64,000 nucleotides of DNA. Source: Candidatus Pelagibacter sp. HIMB1321 (GTDB taxonomy: Bacteria > Pseudomonadota > Alphaproteobacteria > Pelagibacterales > Pelagibacteraceae). This document shows positions 17,366-25,281 of the stretch, piece by piece; within the stretch, counting starts at the first letter, position 1, and the number at the start of each line of letters is the position of its first letter. The translations under genes were made by a program, and so were the position numbers. Below the pieces are notes generated by a model. The model was given only the letters and a program-made list of their open reading frames with translations, was not told the origin of the DNA and ran no database searches. The stretch spans positions 372,001 to 436,000 of the forward strand of contig NZ_LT840186.1 of NCBI RefSeq assembly GCF_900177485.1, in the 5' to 3' direction.

Positions 17366-18620
17366 TAAAAATATTTTGTATTGCTCATTTTGTGGCAAAA
17401 GTCAGCATGAAGTTAGAAAACTTATAGCTGGACCAACTGTATTTATTTGTGATGAATGTGTTGAACTTTGTATGGATATTATTAAGGAGGAAAATAAAGA
17501 TACATTTGTAAAACACCAAGATGGACTTCCTTCACCAAAAGAAATTTGTACTGTTTTAGATGATTATGTAATTGGCCAAGCGCACGCTAAAAAAGTTTTA
17601 TCAGTAGCAGTTCATAACCATTACAAAAGATTAAATTATGAAAGTAAAACAAGTAAAAATGTAGAACTTGCTAAATCAAATATTCTTTTAGTTGGTCCTA
17701 CAGGTTGTGGAAAAACTTTATTAGCACAAACACTTGCTAGAATTTTGGATGTTCCTTTTACAATGGCTGATGCGACTACTTTAACAGAAGCTGGTTATGT
17801 AGGTGAAGATGTTGAGAATATAATTTTAAAATTACTTCAGGCAGCTGATTATAATGTAGAGAAAGCCCAAAGAGGAATAGTTTATATAGATGAGGTTGAT
17901 AAAATTAGCAGAAAATCAGAGAATCCATCTATTACTAGAGATGTTTCTGGTGAAGGTGTTCAACAAGCTTTATTAAAGATAATGGAAGGAACAGTTGCCA
18001 GCGTTCCTCCTCAAGGTGGAAGAAAACATCCTCAACAAGAATTTTTACAGGTTGATACAACAAATATTTTATTCATTTGTGGTGGTGCTTTTGCTGGTTT
18101 AGATAAAATTATTTCTCAAAGAGACAAAGGAACATCTATAGGATTTGGAGCTGATGTTAAAAACACACAAGATAAAAAAACTGGTGAATGGATGAAAAGT
18201 CTAGAGCCCGAAGATATGTTAAAATATGGATTGATACCTGAATTTATAGGAAGACTGCCAATGATTGCAACTTTGGAAGATCTAGATGAAAAATCTCTAA
18301 TCAAAATTTTACAAGAGCCTAAAAATTCTTTAACAAAACAATATCAAGAATTATTCAAACTTGATGGTGCTAAGTTAACATTTAAAGAAAATGCACTGAA
18401 GGAAATTGCTCAAAAAGCAATTAGTAAAAAAACTGGTGCTAGAGGTTTGAGGTCAATCTTAGAAAATATTTTATTAAAAACTATGTTTGATTTACCTAGT
18501 CAAGATAACATTGAAGAGGTAATTGTTGATGCGTCAGCTGTAAAAGGTCATACTCAGCCAATTTTAGTCCATTCAAAAGGTGAGACTAAAACTAAAAATA
18601 ATAAAACATCAGCGGCTTAA
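17352..18620 (+). CDS. clpX: ATP-dependent Clp protease ATP-binding subunit ClpX
   Basis: AAA+ unfoldase that delivers substrates to ClpP. Seen: the N-terminal zinc-binding domain with [11 protein letters not shown] and CDECVELC, Walker A GPTGCGKT near residue 117, the [10 protein letters not shown] pore loop, Walker [11 protein letters not shown] near 180, [20 protein letters not shown] pore-2-like loop and the GARGLRSI sensor-2 motif. 422 residues, full length. The start at 17352 lacks a ribosome site and is overlapped by a 12-codon upstream frame. Follows clpP by 89 bases. Confidence 0.97.
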   Translation: MNTNNKNILYCSFCGKSQHEVRKLIAGPTVFICDECVELCMDIIKEENKDTFVKHQDGLPSPKEICTVLDDYVIGQAHAKKVLSVAVHNHYKRLNYESKTSKNVELAKSNILLVGPTGCGKTLLAQTLARILDVPFTMADATTLTEAGYVGEDVENIILKLLQAADYNVEKAQRGIVYIDEVDKISRKSENPSITRDVSGEGVQQALLKIMEGTVASVPPQGGRKHPQQEFLQVDTTNILFICGGAFAGLDKIISQRDKGTSIGFGADVKNTQDKKTGEWMKSLEPEDMLKYGLIPEFIGRLPMIATLEDLDEKSLIKILQEPKNSLTKQYQELFKLDGAKLTFKENALKEIAQKAISKKTGARGLRSILENILLKTMFDLPSQDNIEEVIVDASAVKGHTQPILVHSKGETKTKNNKTSAA

Positions 18621-18680
18621 TAACTCTAATAACTTCCAAAAAGCTATTGCAAATTCTAATTTAATATCCATATTTGATGT

Positions 18681-21059
18681 ATGGATGTTAAAATTTCATT
18701 ACCATTATTACCTTTGAGAGACATAGTTGTCTTTCCAAGTATGGTAATACCTTTGTTTGTTGGGAGAGATAAATCTATCTCTGCTTTAAATGAGGTAATG
18801 AAAAAAGATAAGAAAATCATCTTAGTAACTCAAAAAAATTCTGAAATAGACGATCCAAAAAAGACAGATGTCTTTATGTATGGATGTGAAGGAAGTATCT
18901 TACAACTTTTAAAACTACCTGATGGAACAGTTAAAGTTTTGGTTGAGGGTGTAAAAAGAGTTAAAATATTAGATTTCAAAGATAATGAAAAATTTATCAC
19001 ATGTGAATACACCCCATACAATGATGTTGTTGTTAAAGATGAAGACCTTTATCCGTTAGCAGCTACAGCTATCAGAAGATTAGAAAAACTTACTTCAATA
19101 AATAAGAAAGTTTCAACTGAAACAATTAATACAATAAAACAGCTCAAAGATCCTTCTCAGATAGCTGATAATATAGCGTCTCACCTAACAGCAACCATTT
19201 CTGAAAAACAACAAATATTTGAAACTGTTGATGTAAAAAAGAGATTGAATTCCATAATTAAGATTATGGAAAATGAAACCAGTATCATTGGTGTTGAAAA
19301 AAGAATTCGAGGTCGAGTTAAAACTCAAATGGAAAAAACTCAAAGAGAATATTATTTAAATGAACAGCTTAAAGCTATTCAAAAAGAGCTTGGTGAAATT
19401 GAAGATGGCAAAGATGAGAATACAAGTTTAAACAAATCAATTCTAAAAGCTAAGATGCCTAAAGATGTAGAAAAAAAATGTCTTCAGGAATTAAAGAAAT
19501 TAAAAAATATGAGTCCAATGTCTGCTGAGGCTACTGTTGTAAGAAATTACCTTGATTGGATGATAGAACTACCTTGGCATAAAAAAAGTGAGGTAGCTAT
19601 TGATTTAGCTAAAGCTTTAGATGTTCTCGATAAAGATCACTATGGATTAGAAAAAATTAAAGAGAGAATTATTGAATTTTTGGCAGTTCAAAAAAGAATG
19701 GAAAAAATTAAAGGCCCAATATTATGTTTAGTTGGTCCTCCTGGCGTAGGAAAAACTTCTTTAGGAAAATCTATTGCAAAAGCAACAAACAGAGAATTTG
19801 TGAGAATGTCTGTTGGTGGAATGAGAGATGAAGCTGAGATACGTGGTCATAGAAGAACTTACATTGGCTCCCTTCCAGGTAAAATTATCCAAATGATGAA
19901 AAAAGCAGGCACAAAAAATCCTTTAATTTTACTAGATGAGATTGATAAAATTGGAAATGATTACCGAGGAGATCCTTCATCAGCTTTATTAGAAGCTCTG
20001 GATCCAGAGCAAAACACTACTTTTAATGATCACTATTTAGAAGTTGATTATGATTTATCAGATGTAATGTTCGTAACAACAGCAAACACTCTAAATATAC
20101 TTCCTCCATTACTAGATAGAATGGAAGTTATAAGATTAGCTGGTTACACTGAAGATGAGAAAATTAGTATTGCCAATAAATATTTGTTGCCAAAACAAAT
20201 AAAAGATAATGGTGTTAAAGAAAATGAGATGAAACTTGAAGATAACGTTATCCAAGAAGTAATCAGAAGTTACACCAAAGAATCTGGTGTTAGAAATTTA
20301 GAAAGAGAAATTTCAAAACTTGCAAGAAAAGTTGTTAAAAAGGTTGTAGCTGGTGAAAAAGACAAGGTTGAAATAAATAAAGATAATCTTTCAGATTTTT
20401 TAGGTGTTGCCAAATATAAATTTGGTGAATTAGAGCCTAAAGATAAAGTTGGAATTGTAACAGGTTTAGCTTGGACTGAATATGGTGGTGAGATTTTAAA
20501 AATTGAAACTGTAACAATGCCTGGTAAAGGCAGAATGCAAATAACAGGTAAATTAGGTGATGTAATGCAAGAGTCTGTCAAAGCTGCAAAATCATTTGTT
20601 AGATCTAAATGTTTAGAATACGGAATTATTCCGCCTTTGTTTGAGAAAAAAGATTTTCATATTCACGTTCCTGAAGGGGCCACTCCTAAAGATGGACCAT
20701 CAGCTGGTATAGGTATGGTCACATCAATAGTTTCATCATTAACAAATATTCCAATTAGACGAGACATTGCAATGACAGGTGAAGTTACAATCACTGGTCA
20801 GGTACTCCCAATTGGTGGCCTTAAAGAAAAATTATTAGCAGCTCATAGAGCAGGTATTAAAGAGGCAATTATTCCGAAAGAAAATGAAAAAGATTTAATT
20901 GATATGCCAAAAAAAATTATTGATGAAATAAAAATAACTCCAGTAGAATTTGCCGATCAAGTTCTAAAGATCGCTCTAACCAAAGAGCTAAAAAGAACTG
21001 AGTGGGTTGAGGTAGATTTAAGTAAAAAAGACGATAAATCTCAAGCTAGTATTCAATAA
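18681..21059 (+). CDS. lon: ATP-dependent protease Lon
   Basis: Cytoplasmic AAA+ protease degrading damaged and regulatory proteins. Seen: N-terminal substrate domain beginning LPLLPLRDIVVFPSMVIPLFVGR, coiled-coil region with QREYYLNEQLKAIQKELGE, Walker A GPPGVGKTS, Walker B LILLDEIDKIG, and the protease domain with the catalytic Ser in PKDGPSAGIGM and Lys in GGLKEKLLAAHRAG. 792 residues, typical. It is the last gene before the tRNA-Val junction of the island; its stop is 49 bases from the tRNA remnant. Confidence 0.97.
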   Translation: MDVKISLPLLPLRDIVVFPSMVIPLFVGRDKSISALNEVMKKDKKIILVTQKNSEIDDPKKTDVFMYGCEGSILQLLKLPDGTVKVLVEGVKRVKILDFKDNEKFITCEYTPYNDVVVKDEDLYPLAATAIRRLEKLTSINKKVSTETINTIKQLKDPSQIADNIASHLTATISEKQQIFETVDVKKRLNSIIKIMENETSIIGVEKRIRGRVKTQMEKTQREYYLNEQLKAIQKELGEIEDGKDENTSLNKSILKAKMPKDVEKKCLQELKKLKNMSPMSAEATVVRNYLDWMIELPWHKKSEVAIDLAKALDVLDKDHYGLEKIKERIIEFLAVQKRMEKIKGPILCLVGPPGVGKTSLGKSIAKATNREFVRMSVGGMRDEAEIRGHRRTYIGSLPGKIIQMMKKAGTKNPLILLDEIDKIGNDYRGDPSSALLEALDPEQNTTFNDHYLEVDYDLSDVMFVTTANTLNILPPLLDRMEVIRLAGYTEDEKISIANKYLLPKQIKDNGVKENEMKLEDNVIQEVIRSYTKESGVRNLEREISKLARKVVKKVVAGEKDKVEINKDNLSDFLGVAKYKFGELEPKDKVGIVTGLAWTEYGGEILKIETVTMPGKGRMQITGKLGDVMQESVKAAKSFVRSKCLEYGIIPPLFEKKDFHIHVPEGATPKDGPSAGIGMVTSIVSSLTNIPIRRDIAMTGEVTITGQVLPIGGLKEKLLAAHRAGIKEAIIPKENEKDLIDMPKKIIDEIKITPVEFADQVLKIALTKELKRTEWVEVDLSKKDDKSQASIQ

Positions 21060-21066
21060 TAAATAA

Positions 21067-21095
21067 TTTACTTTGTAGTCTCGTTGATGTAATAG
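21067..21095 (+). promoter_or_regulatory. Orphaned former tRNA-Val promoter (candidate)
   Basis: TTTACT at 21067-21072, a 17-base spacer and TAATAG at 21090-21095, ending 13 bases before the tRNA remnant. This spacing suits the original promoter of the tRNA gene before island insertion. It would now transcribe the 5' tRNA fragment and the island's left end, including the integrase remnant. Confidence 0.5.
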
Positions 21096-21108
21096 TACCG
21101 ATATTTTG

Positions 21109-21148
21109 GGGCGGTTAGCTCAGTTGGTAGAGCATCTCGTTTACACCG
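21109..21148 (+). repeat. Left attachment-site repeat: 5' half of tRNA-Val (truncated tRNA)
   Basis: Forty bases identical to 28010-28049, that is tRNA-Val from base 1 through the anticodon loop and two bases of the 3' anticodon stem. After it the sequence (TAACGGTC...) no longer pairs as a tRNA, and no variable loop, T arm or acceptor 3' strand follows. It is therefore a non-functional remnant and marks the left border of the island. Confidence 0.93.
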
Positions 21149-21209
21149 TAACGGTCTTTGGTTTATTTCCCCTGCTGTACCTACCTTTTAGAAAATACAA
21201 CTAAGCTTT

Positions 21210-21227
21210 TGCACACTGTGTGCACAC
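21210..21227 (+). repeat. Palindromic island-end sequence, possible integrase-binding site
   Basis: TGCACAC-T-GTGTGCA (7-bp arms, one-base centre) at 21210-21224 overlaps a perfect 10-bp palindrome GTGTGCACAC at 21218-21227. A related TTGCACACTTGCACA stands at 27892-27906 near the other border. Such paired end sequences fit arm-type or excisionase sites, though an operator of the integrase gene is equally possible since it sits just upstream. Confidence 0.45.
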
Positions 21228-21255
21228 TTCGTCACAAAAACGAAAGGATAAAGCT

Positions 21256-21633
21256 ATGAGTACAGTAAGAAAGTCAGGGAAGAATTGGAATGCAATTGTA
21301 AGAATTCAAGGACACCCATACATATCAAAAACATTTACATCTAAGACAGATGCAAATCGTTGGGCGATTGTGACAGAGACAAAGCTAAGACGCGAAGATG
21401 CAGGAATATTGAAAGTAAATTTTCCTAAATTTGAAGATGTTGCAAGAAGATATATTGAGGAAATTTCTGTCACCAAAAAGTGCTACAAAGACGAAAGATC
21501 TAAGATATTGCAATTCATCAAAGAGCCTTTTGGATCTTACCCAATAAATAGAATAATGGCTCATCACATCAATAAATGGAAAGAGGAGAAGCTTAAAACA
21601 CTCGCAGGTGTATTAGTTAATCTACCAACTTGA
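21256..21633 (+). pseudogene. Tyrosine-recombinase integrase, N-terminal remnant
   Basis: Phage-type integrase lacking its catalytic half. Start chosen at ATG 21256, with an AAAGGAT ribosome site upstream. Seen: an arm-type DNA-binding region (residues 1-45: RKSGKNWNAIVRIQGHPYIS then KTFTSKTDANRWA, the usual strand-strand-helix opening), then a SAM-like core-binding region (FEDVARRYIEEISVTKK... IMAHHINKWKEEKL). It ends after 125 residues with KTLAGVLVNLPT, where intact enzymes continue for about 200 more with the Arg, His-x-x-Arg and Tyr residues. The break falls at the promoter module of the next gene, which starts at 21630. Confidence 0.85.
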
Positions 21634-21667
21634 GTAAGGATTAAATATTTTGTAAACTTGGATTATG
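21630..21667 (+). promoter_or_regulatory. Leaderless promoter module R4 (divergent copy)
   Basis: TTGAGT at 21630-21635, exactly 17 bases, TAAACT at 21653-21658, exactly 6 bases (TGGATT), then ATG 21665. It shares AAGGATT in the spacer and the end CTTGGATTATGGCA with module R3. The -35-like hexamer overlaps the stop of the truncated integrase. Confidence 0.6.
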
Positions 21668-22543
21668 GCAATGTCTAAATGTAGAGAATGTAGTAAAGCA
21701 GTTTCAACACTTGCTAAAACTTGTCCACATTGTGGAGTTCCTAAACCAGTTAAAAAAATTGCAAAAAAATTAAAAAAGAAAAAAAAGAGTAGAGTTAATA
21801 TTCAAAATGACATTACCTACTGTTCAAACTGCGGGACGGAATTGCCATCTGGACCCCCATGCAGTAATCCAAACTGTAGTTTGTCAAAAAAACCAAAAAT
21901 TAAAAATAATAAAAAATCTGTAGTAAAAAAATCAACAACAAACAATATAGTTCCAGATGTAAGCAATTACGTAAACAATAACGAGAAAATATGGGTCCAT
22001 TGCAGAAATTATAAATGTAGAGATTATACTCAGATGTATCAAATCTATGAAGATTACTTGAATTTAGATAAATGTAGTTTTTGTCAATCAAAGTTTATAG
22101 AAGCTAAGTTAGCTAATGGAAAACCTGTAATGCCATCTGACGGCATTTATGACAAACTAAAAGATAAAAATTCTGAGTTTGGGACAACAAAATCTGCAAC
22201 GACCTCAAAAAATACATCAGCAGAGAAAGGTGTATATGATAGATTTGTAGATGGAAATTTAGATCTTGCAACTGCTTTTTGGTTGTTTGGTATTGTTGGG
22301 TCATTTATAGGAAGTTTGATTTTAACATTACTCGCAGAGTCAGTTAGCAAAATATTTTATATAGCTTTTGTTGGTCTTAATGTTTTCATAATTGCTTCAT
22401 TGTGGGAATGTGCTGAAAATTATAAAAAAGAAAAATTACAAAAAAAACAAAGTCCAGTCTGGGGTTATTTAACTCAAGTATTTTGTGTTGTTGGTGCATT
22501 AGGTCTTATATCAACGATTGTAGATATATTTAAAACTTTATAA
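21665..22543 (+). CDS. Zinc-ribbon membrane protein of unknown function
   Basis: Seen: an N-terminal zinc ribbon (C6-x2-C9 and C20-x2-C23, the latter CPHCG), a Lys-rich linker, a second Cys cluster (YCSNCG... PPCSNPNC, about residues 54-73), a third pair of Cys knuckles (HCRNYKC and KCSFC, about 118-145), a short helical part with GVYDRFVDGNLDL, and about three membrane helices from residue 200 to the end. It may sit in the inner membrane with its zinc ribbons in the cytoplasm. 292 residues, the largest intact island gene. First gene of a unit that runs into the small genes at 22550 and 22840. No function can be assigned. Confidence 0.8.
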   Translation: MAMSKCRECSKAVSTLAKTCPHCGVPKPVKKIAKKLKKKKKSRVNIQNDITYCSNCGTELPSGPPCSNPNCSLSKKPKIKNNKKSVVKKSTTNNIVPDVSNYVNNNEKIWVHCRNYKCRDYTQMYQIYEDYLNLDKCSFCQSKFIEAKLANGKPVMPSDGIYDKLKDKNSEFGTTKSATTSKNTSAEKGVYDRFVDGNLDLATAFWLFGIVGSFIGSLILTLLAESVSKIFYIAFVGLNVFIIASLWECAENYKKEKLQKKQSPVWGYLTQVFCVVGALGLISTIVDIFKTL

Positions 22544-22549
22544 ATATAA

Positions 22550-22831
22550 ATGAAAAAAATAATATTAATTTTTGTATTAACTATTTTTACAGGAAATGCT
22601 TTAGCGTTAAGTGTAAATAGGAAAAATATAGAATACGATACTTGTTATACAGCTTCAGTAAATGATGGAGCTTCTAAGAAATTTGCAAACGCTTACTGTA
22701 GTTGTTTTGTAAAAAATATTGATAGTAAATACACTGATAAACAATTAGATGCTTTAGTGGATAGAGGAATGGATTATATGATTAATCAAATTAGACCAAT
22801 GGCAAAAAAGTGTTATGATAAAGTTTCTTAA
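22550..22831 (+). CDS. Small secreted Cys-containing protein
   Basis: Unrecognised. Seen: signal peptide (residues 1-20, ending ALA), then a mature part of about 73 residues with four Cys: DTCY, AYCSCF and KKCYD. The acidic and Tyr/Asp-rich segment KNIDSKYTDKQLDALVDRG between them looks helical. The spacing suggests either two disulfides or a metal site. It follows the zinc-ribbon gene by 6 bases and precedes the next gene by 8, so it is probably in the same transcript. 93 residues. Confidence 0.75.
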   Translation: MKKIILIFVLTIFTGNALALSVNRKNIEYDTCYTASVNDGASKKFANAYCSCFVKNIDSKYTDKQLDALVDRGMDYMINQIRPMAKKCYDKVS

Positions 22832-22839
22832 TAATAAAT

Positions 22840-23112
22840 ATGAGCAAAAAAGAACCAAAAAAAGTTGAATATAATCCTGACGGAACCGTAAAAGAAAAAT
22901 GGTGGATACAGGGTATAGGTGTCGTGGTTGTCTTTGGTCTAATTTATTTATTTTGGTCTACCGTATTCTCAGTAGGTGGCAAAGGTATCGAAGCAGTAAA
23001 AAGTAAATTAAATAGTAATAGTTCCAAAAAAGAGATTTGTATAAATCAAACACGTAATATTAAAAATGAATTCACTGCTAAGAAACTTTACAAACAATGT
23101 ATGAAAAGATAG
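22840..23112 (+). CDS. Small single-pass membrane protein
   Basis: Unrecognised. A charged N-terminus (SKKEPKKVEYNPDGTVKEKWW) precedes one hydrophobic helix (IQGIGVVVVFGLIYLFWSTVF, about residues 24-44), then a Ser/Lys-rich stretch and a C-terminal part with two Cys (EICINQ and KQCMKR). 90 residues. The ATG at 22840 comes 8 bases after the preceding stop. Likely part of the transcript starting at 21665. Confidence 0.72.
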   Translation: MSKKEPKKVEYNPDGTVKEKWWIQGIGVVVVFGLIYLFWSTVFSVGGKGIEAVKSKLNSNSSKKEICINQTRNIKNEFTAKKLYKQCMKR

Positions 23113-23121
23113 TTATATAAT

Positions 23122-23235
23122 ATGGGTGCAATTAGAGATTTTGTGGCAGATATCCTTGGGGTTTCTCCAGATGCTGCAACGTTTGTAATTGGTGTTCCAT
23201 TGTTGATACTTGCAATAGTTCTCTTTAAAAAATAA
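23122..23235 (+). CDS. Very small membrane protein, 37 residues
   Basis: Read directly: ATG 23122 to stop 23233-23235, nine bases after the preceding gene. The product starts GAIRDFVADILGVSPDAA and ends in one hydrophobic helix (TFVIGVPLLILAIVLF) with KK. An amphipathic start plus one membrane helix is typical of real small membrane proteins, and the position continues the tight row of genes. Function unknown; a chance ORF cannot be excluded. Confidence 0.55.
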   Translation: MGAIRDFVADILGVSPDAATFVIGVPLLILAIVLFKK

Positions 23236-23245
23236 AAGATTTTGA

Positions 23246-23455
23246 AAAAACACAGCTACACGGAGAGAGCAATCAAAAAGTCTTCCTAAACCTCAGGTAC
23301 CCCTAAAATTAGACGTAAAGTTTCCTCAAATAGAAAAGGAAGTGTTATATCTGCTTGATGAAGATAAGACGTTAGAAAGATTAGAGGAGGCAAGGAATAA
23401 ACCTAGCCCAGAATTCTTTAGAGGATTAGGAATATTTCTACCTAAAAAAATCTAA
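23246..23455 (+). pseudogene. Possible gene fragment without a start codon
   Basis: A frame of 69 codons is open from 23246 to the stop at 23453-23455, but it has no ATG; an in-frame GTG near 23342 could start about 38 residues. The conceptual product has protein-like features (PKPQVPLKLDVKFP, then EKEVLYLLDEDKTLERLEEA and FFRGLGIFLPKKI). It may be the C-terminal end of a gene whose start was lost when the next module (23480) was inserted, or untranslated leader sequence. Confidence 0.35.
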
Positions 23456-23479
23456 TATACGTTTATATTTAATAGCAAT

Positions 23480-23517
23480 TAGACTCTCTGTTCAGGATTT
23501 GGTAATTTTAAATTGTG
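23480..23517 (+). promoter_or_regulatory. Leaderless promoter module R1
   Basis: TAGACT at 23480-23485, 17-base spacer holding GTTCAGGATTTGG, TAATTT at 23503-23508, 6 bases, then GTG 23515. One of three near-identical 38-base copies. The spacing puts the predicted first transcribed base at or next to the start codon. Confidence 0.7.
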
Positions 23518-23913
23518 AAACAAATAAGCTTAATTTTTATTATAAGTTTTTTTCTAAGCATTAATGTTTTGGCTAATGAAGAGAGTTATTCTTGCATTTA
23601 TCATGATTCTATAGTTATGGAGAATGATAAAATCGTCGATAAAGTAGAAGCAAAAGATATTGAAATTATAATTAATTTAGATGAAAGAAAGTTTATTAAA
23701 GCTTTTGGTTATAATGACCTAGCAAAAGTTGATTATGATTCATTTAACAGTTCATTAGAATGGTTACACGATCTATCCTCTGGAGAAAAAATAATATTTG
23801 CTGCTGGGAAATTCACACCTGGAATAAAGTATTCAACATATACATTTAGGACAGGATATGAAACATACCCCAAAAATTTTAAAACAATTGTTTGGCATTG
23901 TTTAAAAACATAA
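23515..23913 (+). CDS. Small secreted protein with paired terminal cysteines
   Basis: Unrecognised. GTG start placed by module R1. Seen: signal peptide (residues 1-20, ending VLA), then a mature domain of about 112 residues with Cys only near its start (YSCIYHD) and its end (WHCLKT). The middle has alternating hydrophobic strands (DIEIIINLDERKFIKAFG) and aromatic residues, consistent with a small beta barrel or sandwich. 132 residues. Likely monocistronic or co-transcribed with the gene at 23960. Confidence 0.75.
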   Translation: MKQISLIFIISFFLSINVLANEESYSCIYHDSIVMENDKIVDKVEAKDIEIIINLDERKFIKAFGYNDLAKVDYDSFNSSLEWLHDLSSGEKIIFAAGKFTPGIKYSTYTFRTGYETYPKNFKTIVWHCLKT

Positions 23914-23959
23914 CAATAAATGAACAAGTTTGAGACATAAATTTTGTCTAAGTCAAAGT

Positions 23960-24292
23960 ATGAAAAAATGGTTTCTATATCCTATTTCTATTTTATTCAT
24001 TTTTATAATAGCAATAATCTCACTAATTGATGAAGATAAAGCATGGGTTAATTGCTCAAATGAAGATGATCTTTATCGTTATGTTACAGATGGTTGGAAA
24101 GTGCAGAAAGTATTAAAAGATGGAGATCAGAATATAGGAATGGATGGAACAAAATATATTTATAGAAATGAATACCCTCAGATTTGGCTCTATAAAGATA
24201 ATAAGATTAAAGCATTAAACTTTGGGTCTAGATGTTATTTTCTAGAAGGATCAGAATTAAATTTTACTAAAGGCAAAATTTACAAGAGCTAG
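23960..24292 (+). CDS. Small membrane-anchored or secreted protein
   Basis: Unrecognised. Start chosen at ATG 23960 (KKWFLYPISILFIFIIAIIS), which begins directly with a positively charged hydrophobic segment; a TTG at 23930 would add 10 residues. The segment may be a signal anchor, since no clear cleavage site follows. The rest (about 85 residues) contains Cys near its start (NCSNEDD) and near its end (SRCYFLEG), with YRNEYPQIWLYKDNKIKALNFG strands between. 110 residues. Starts 46 bases after the preceding gene and ends just before module R2. Confidence 0.7.
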   Translation: MKKWFLYPISILFIFIIAIISLIDEDKAWVNCSNEDDLYRYVTDGWKVQKVLKDGDQNIGMDGTKYIYRNEYPQIWLYKDNKIKALNFGSRCYFLEGSELNFTKGKIYKS

Positions 24293-24307
24293 TTTCATTT
24301 ATCTAAA

Positions 24308-24345
24308 TAGACTCAACGTTCAGGATTTGGTAATCTTGTATTGTG
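24308..24345 (+). promoter_or_regulatory. Leaderless promoter module R2
   Basis: TAGACT at 24308-24313, 17-base spacer with GTTCAGGATTTGG, TAATCT at 24331-24336 (preceded by TGG, an extended -10 feature), 6 bases, then GTG 24343. Near-identical to R1 and R3. Confidence 0.7.
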
Positions 24346-24600
24346 AAAAAATTAATTAAAATAGTGTTACTGATATTGTTTATACAACCTACAGCCTTTA
24401 GTATGGATAGAGATAAACTTAATAAATTAAAATCAAAAGCCAAAACAAATGTTGCATCTTGGGCTATAGAGGATTATTGCGCAGGAGAGGAAGCAATGTT
24501 TCAAATATCATATGGTTGGGCTTGCAAATGTGCAATTAAAGCAGGCAAAGCAAATAATAGATCTGCAGCTAACGATATTTTAGATGATTGTGGACTTTAA
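24343..24600 (+). CDS. Small secreted Cys-containing protein
   Basis: Unrecognised. GTG start placed by module R2. Seen: signal peptide (residues 1-20, ending AFS), then about 65 residues that look helical and hold four Cys (DYCAGEE, WACKCAI, DDCGL). The CxC in the middle recalls the CSC of the small protein at 22550, and both are short alpha-rich secreted proteins, so they may be distantly related; this is only a pattern comparison. 85 residues. The next gene starts 6 bases later. Confidence 0.75.
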   Translation: MKKLIKIVLLILFIQPTAFSMDRDKLNKLKSKAKTNVASWAIEDYCAGEEAMFQISYGWACKCAIKAGKANNRSAANDILDDCGL

Positions 24601-24606
24601 TATTTG

Positions 24607-24963
24607 ATGAAAAAAATTGTATCAATCGTGGTTCTTAGTTTGTTGTTAAGTGGAAATGTTTTAGCAAATTGTAGAGACAATGTTGAAATGAATTGGACTA
24701 TTAAAGACAATAGTTACGTCAGATTCACATTTTTAAACAATAGTGATAACAAAATTAATGTCTATGAATATGGTATTTTAACTTCAGATAATAAATTAAT
24801 TAAAAAAAATAAAAAATCCGATACAGAAACAATAGGTGGTATGCCGGTATTAAATGGAGCCATTCTTGGAAATTTTGGAAGAGAAGTATTAGATATGAAT
24901 GTTGTTAATATAAATACAAATGTAATTAAGTATGCTTACTACCAGTGTAAATTTATAGATTAA
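24607..24963 (+). CDS. Small secreted protein with paired terminal cysteines
   Basis: Unrecognised. Start set at ATG 24607 (a TTG one codon earlier is unlikely). Seen: signal peptide with VVLSLLLSGNVLA, then about 96 residues with Cys right after the cleavage site (NCRDNVEMNW) and four residues from the C-terminus (YYQCKFID). NMNWTIKDN-like and YVRFTFLNNSDNKINVYEYG strands suggest an immunoglobulin-like or similar beta sandwich. 118 residues. Its signal-peptide DNA shares a 19-base identical block in the same position with the gene at 25572, though the mature parts do not resemble each other. Confidence 0.75.
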   Translation: MKKIVSIVVLSLLLSGNVLANCRDNVEMNWTIKDNSYVRFTFLNNSDNKINVYEYGILTSDNKLIKKNKKSDTETIGGMPVLNGAILGNFGREVLDMNVVNINTNVIKYAYYQCKFID

Positions 24964-24964
24964 A

Positions 24965-25246
24965 ATGAGATCAATAAATATTCTTGTAATTAGTCTATTT
25001 TTTATCTCTAATTCAATATCTGCAACTCCATCATTTGAGGATTTTAAAATTAATACTAAAAATAAGATACATTCTAACCGTAATGTTAGTTATTTTATCA
25101 ACCAGGGTTATAGTATTGTCCTTCAAGAAACCAGAGGAACAACCACAGTTTATGTTTTAAAAAAACGTGAAGATTATGTAGGTTGTCGATCAATAGGTCT
25201 TTCCAAAGATCAAACTTGTTACATAATTGAGCTAATAAGAAATTAG
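24965..25246 (+). CDS. Small secreted protein with a Cys pair
   Basis: Unrecognised. It starts 1 base after the preceding stop, so the two are probably coupled. Seen: signal peptide (RSINILVISLFFISNSISA), then a short helical start (TPSFEDFKINTKNKI), two or three strands (YFINQGYSIVLQETRG, TTVYVLKKRE) and two Cys in the last part (VGCRSIG and QTCYIIE). 93 residues. Its stop codon TAG is also the first three bases of module R3, so the end of this gene and the promoter of the next are fused. Confidence 0.72.
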   Translation: MRSINILVISLFFISNSISATPSFEDFKINTKNKIHSNRNVSYFINQGYSIVLQETRGTTTVYVLKKREDYVGCRSIGLSKDQTCYIIELIRN

Positions 25247-25281
25247 ACTCAAAGTTAAGGATTTGGTAATCTTGGATTATG
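25244..25281 (+). promoter_or_regulatory. Leaderless promoter module R3
   Basis: TAGACT at 25244-25249 (its TAG is the stop of the upstream gene), 17-base spacer with GTTAAGGATTTGG, TAATCT at 25267-25272 with an upstream TGG, 6 bases (TGGATT), then ATG 25279. Near-identical to R1 and R2 and sharing its last 14 bases with R4. Confidence 0.7.

Noticed and set aside
21109..21200. A second functional tRNA-Val at 21109.
   Set aside because: Only the first 40 bases match; no 3' anticodon-stem remainder, T arm or acceptor strand follows.
24321..24326. AGGA inside modules R1-R3 as a Shine-Dalgarno site.
   Set aside because: It lies about 17 bases before the start codon, too far for normal initiation.
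21630..25281. R1-R4 as integron attC sites or insertion-sequence ends.
   Set aside because: They lie before start codons, lack the paired inner and outer arms of attC and have promoter-like spacing; no transposase or integron integrase is present.
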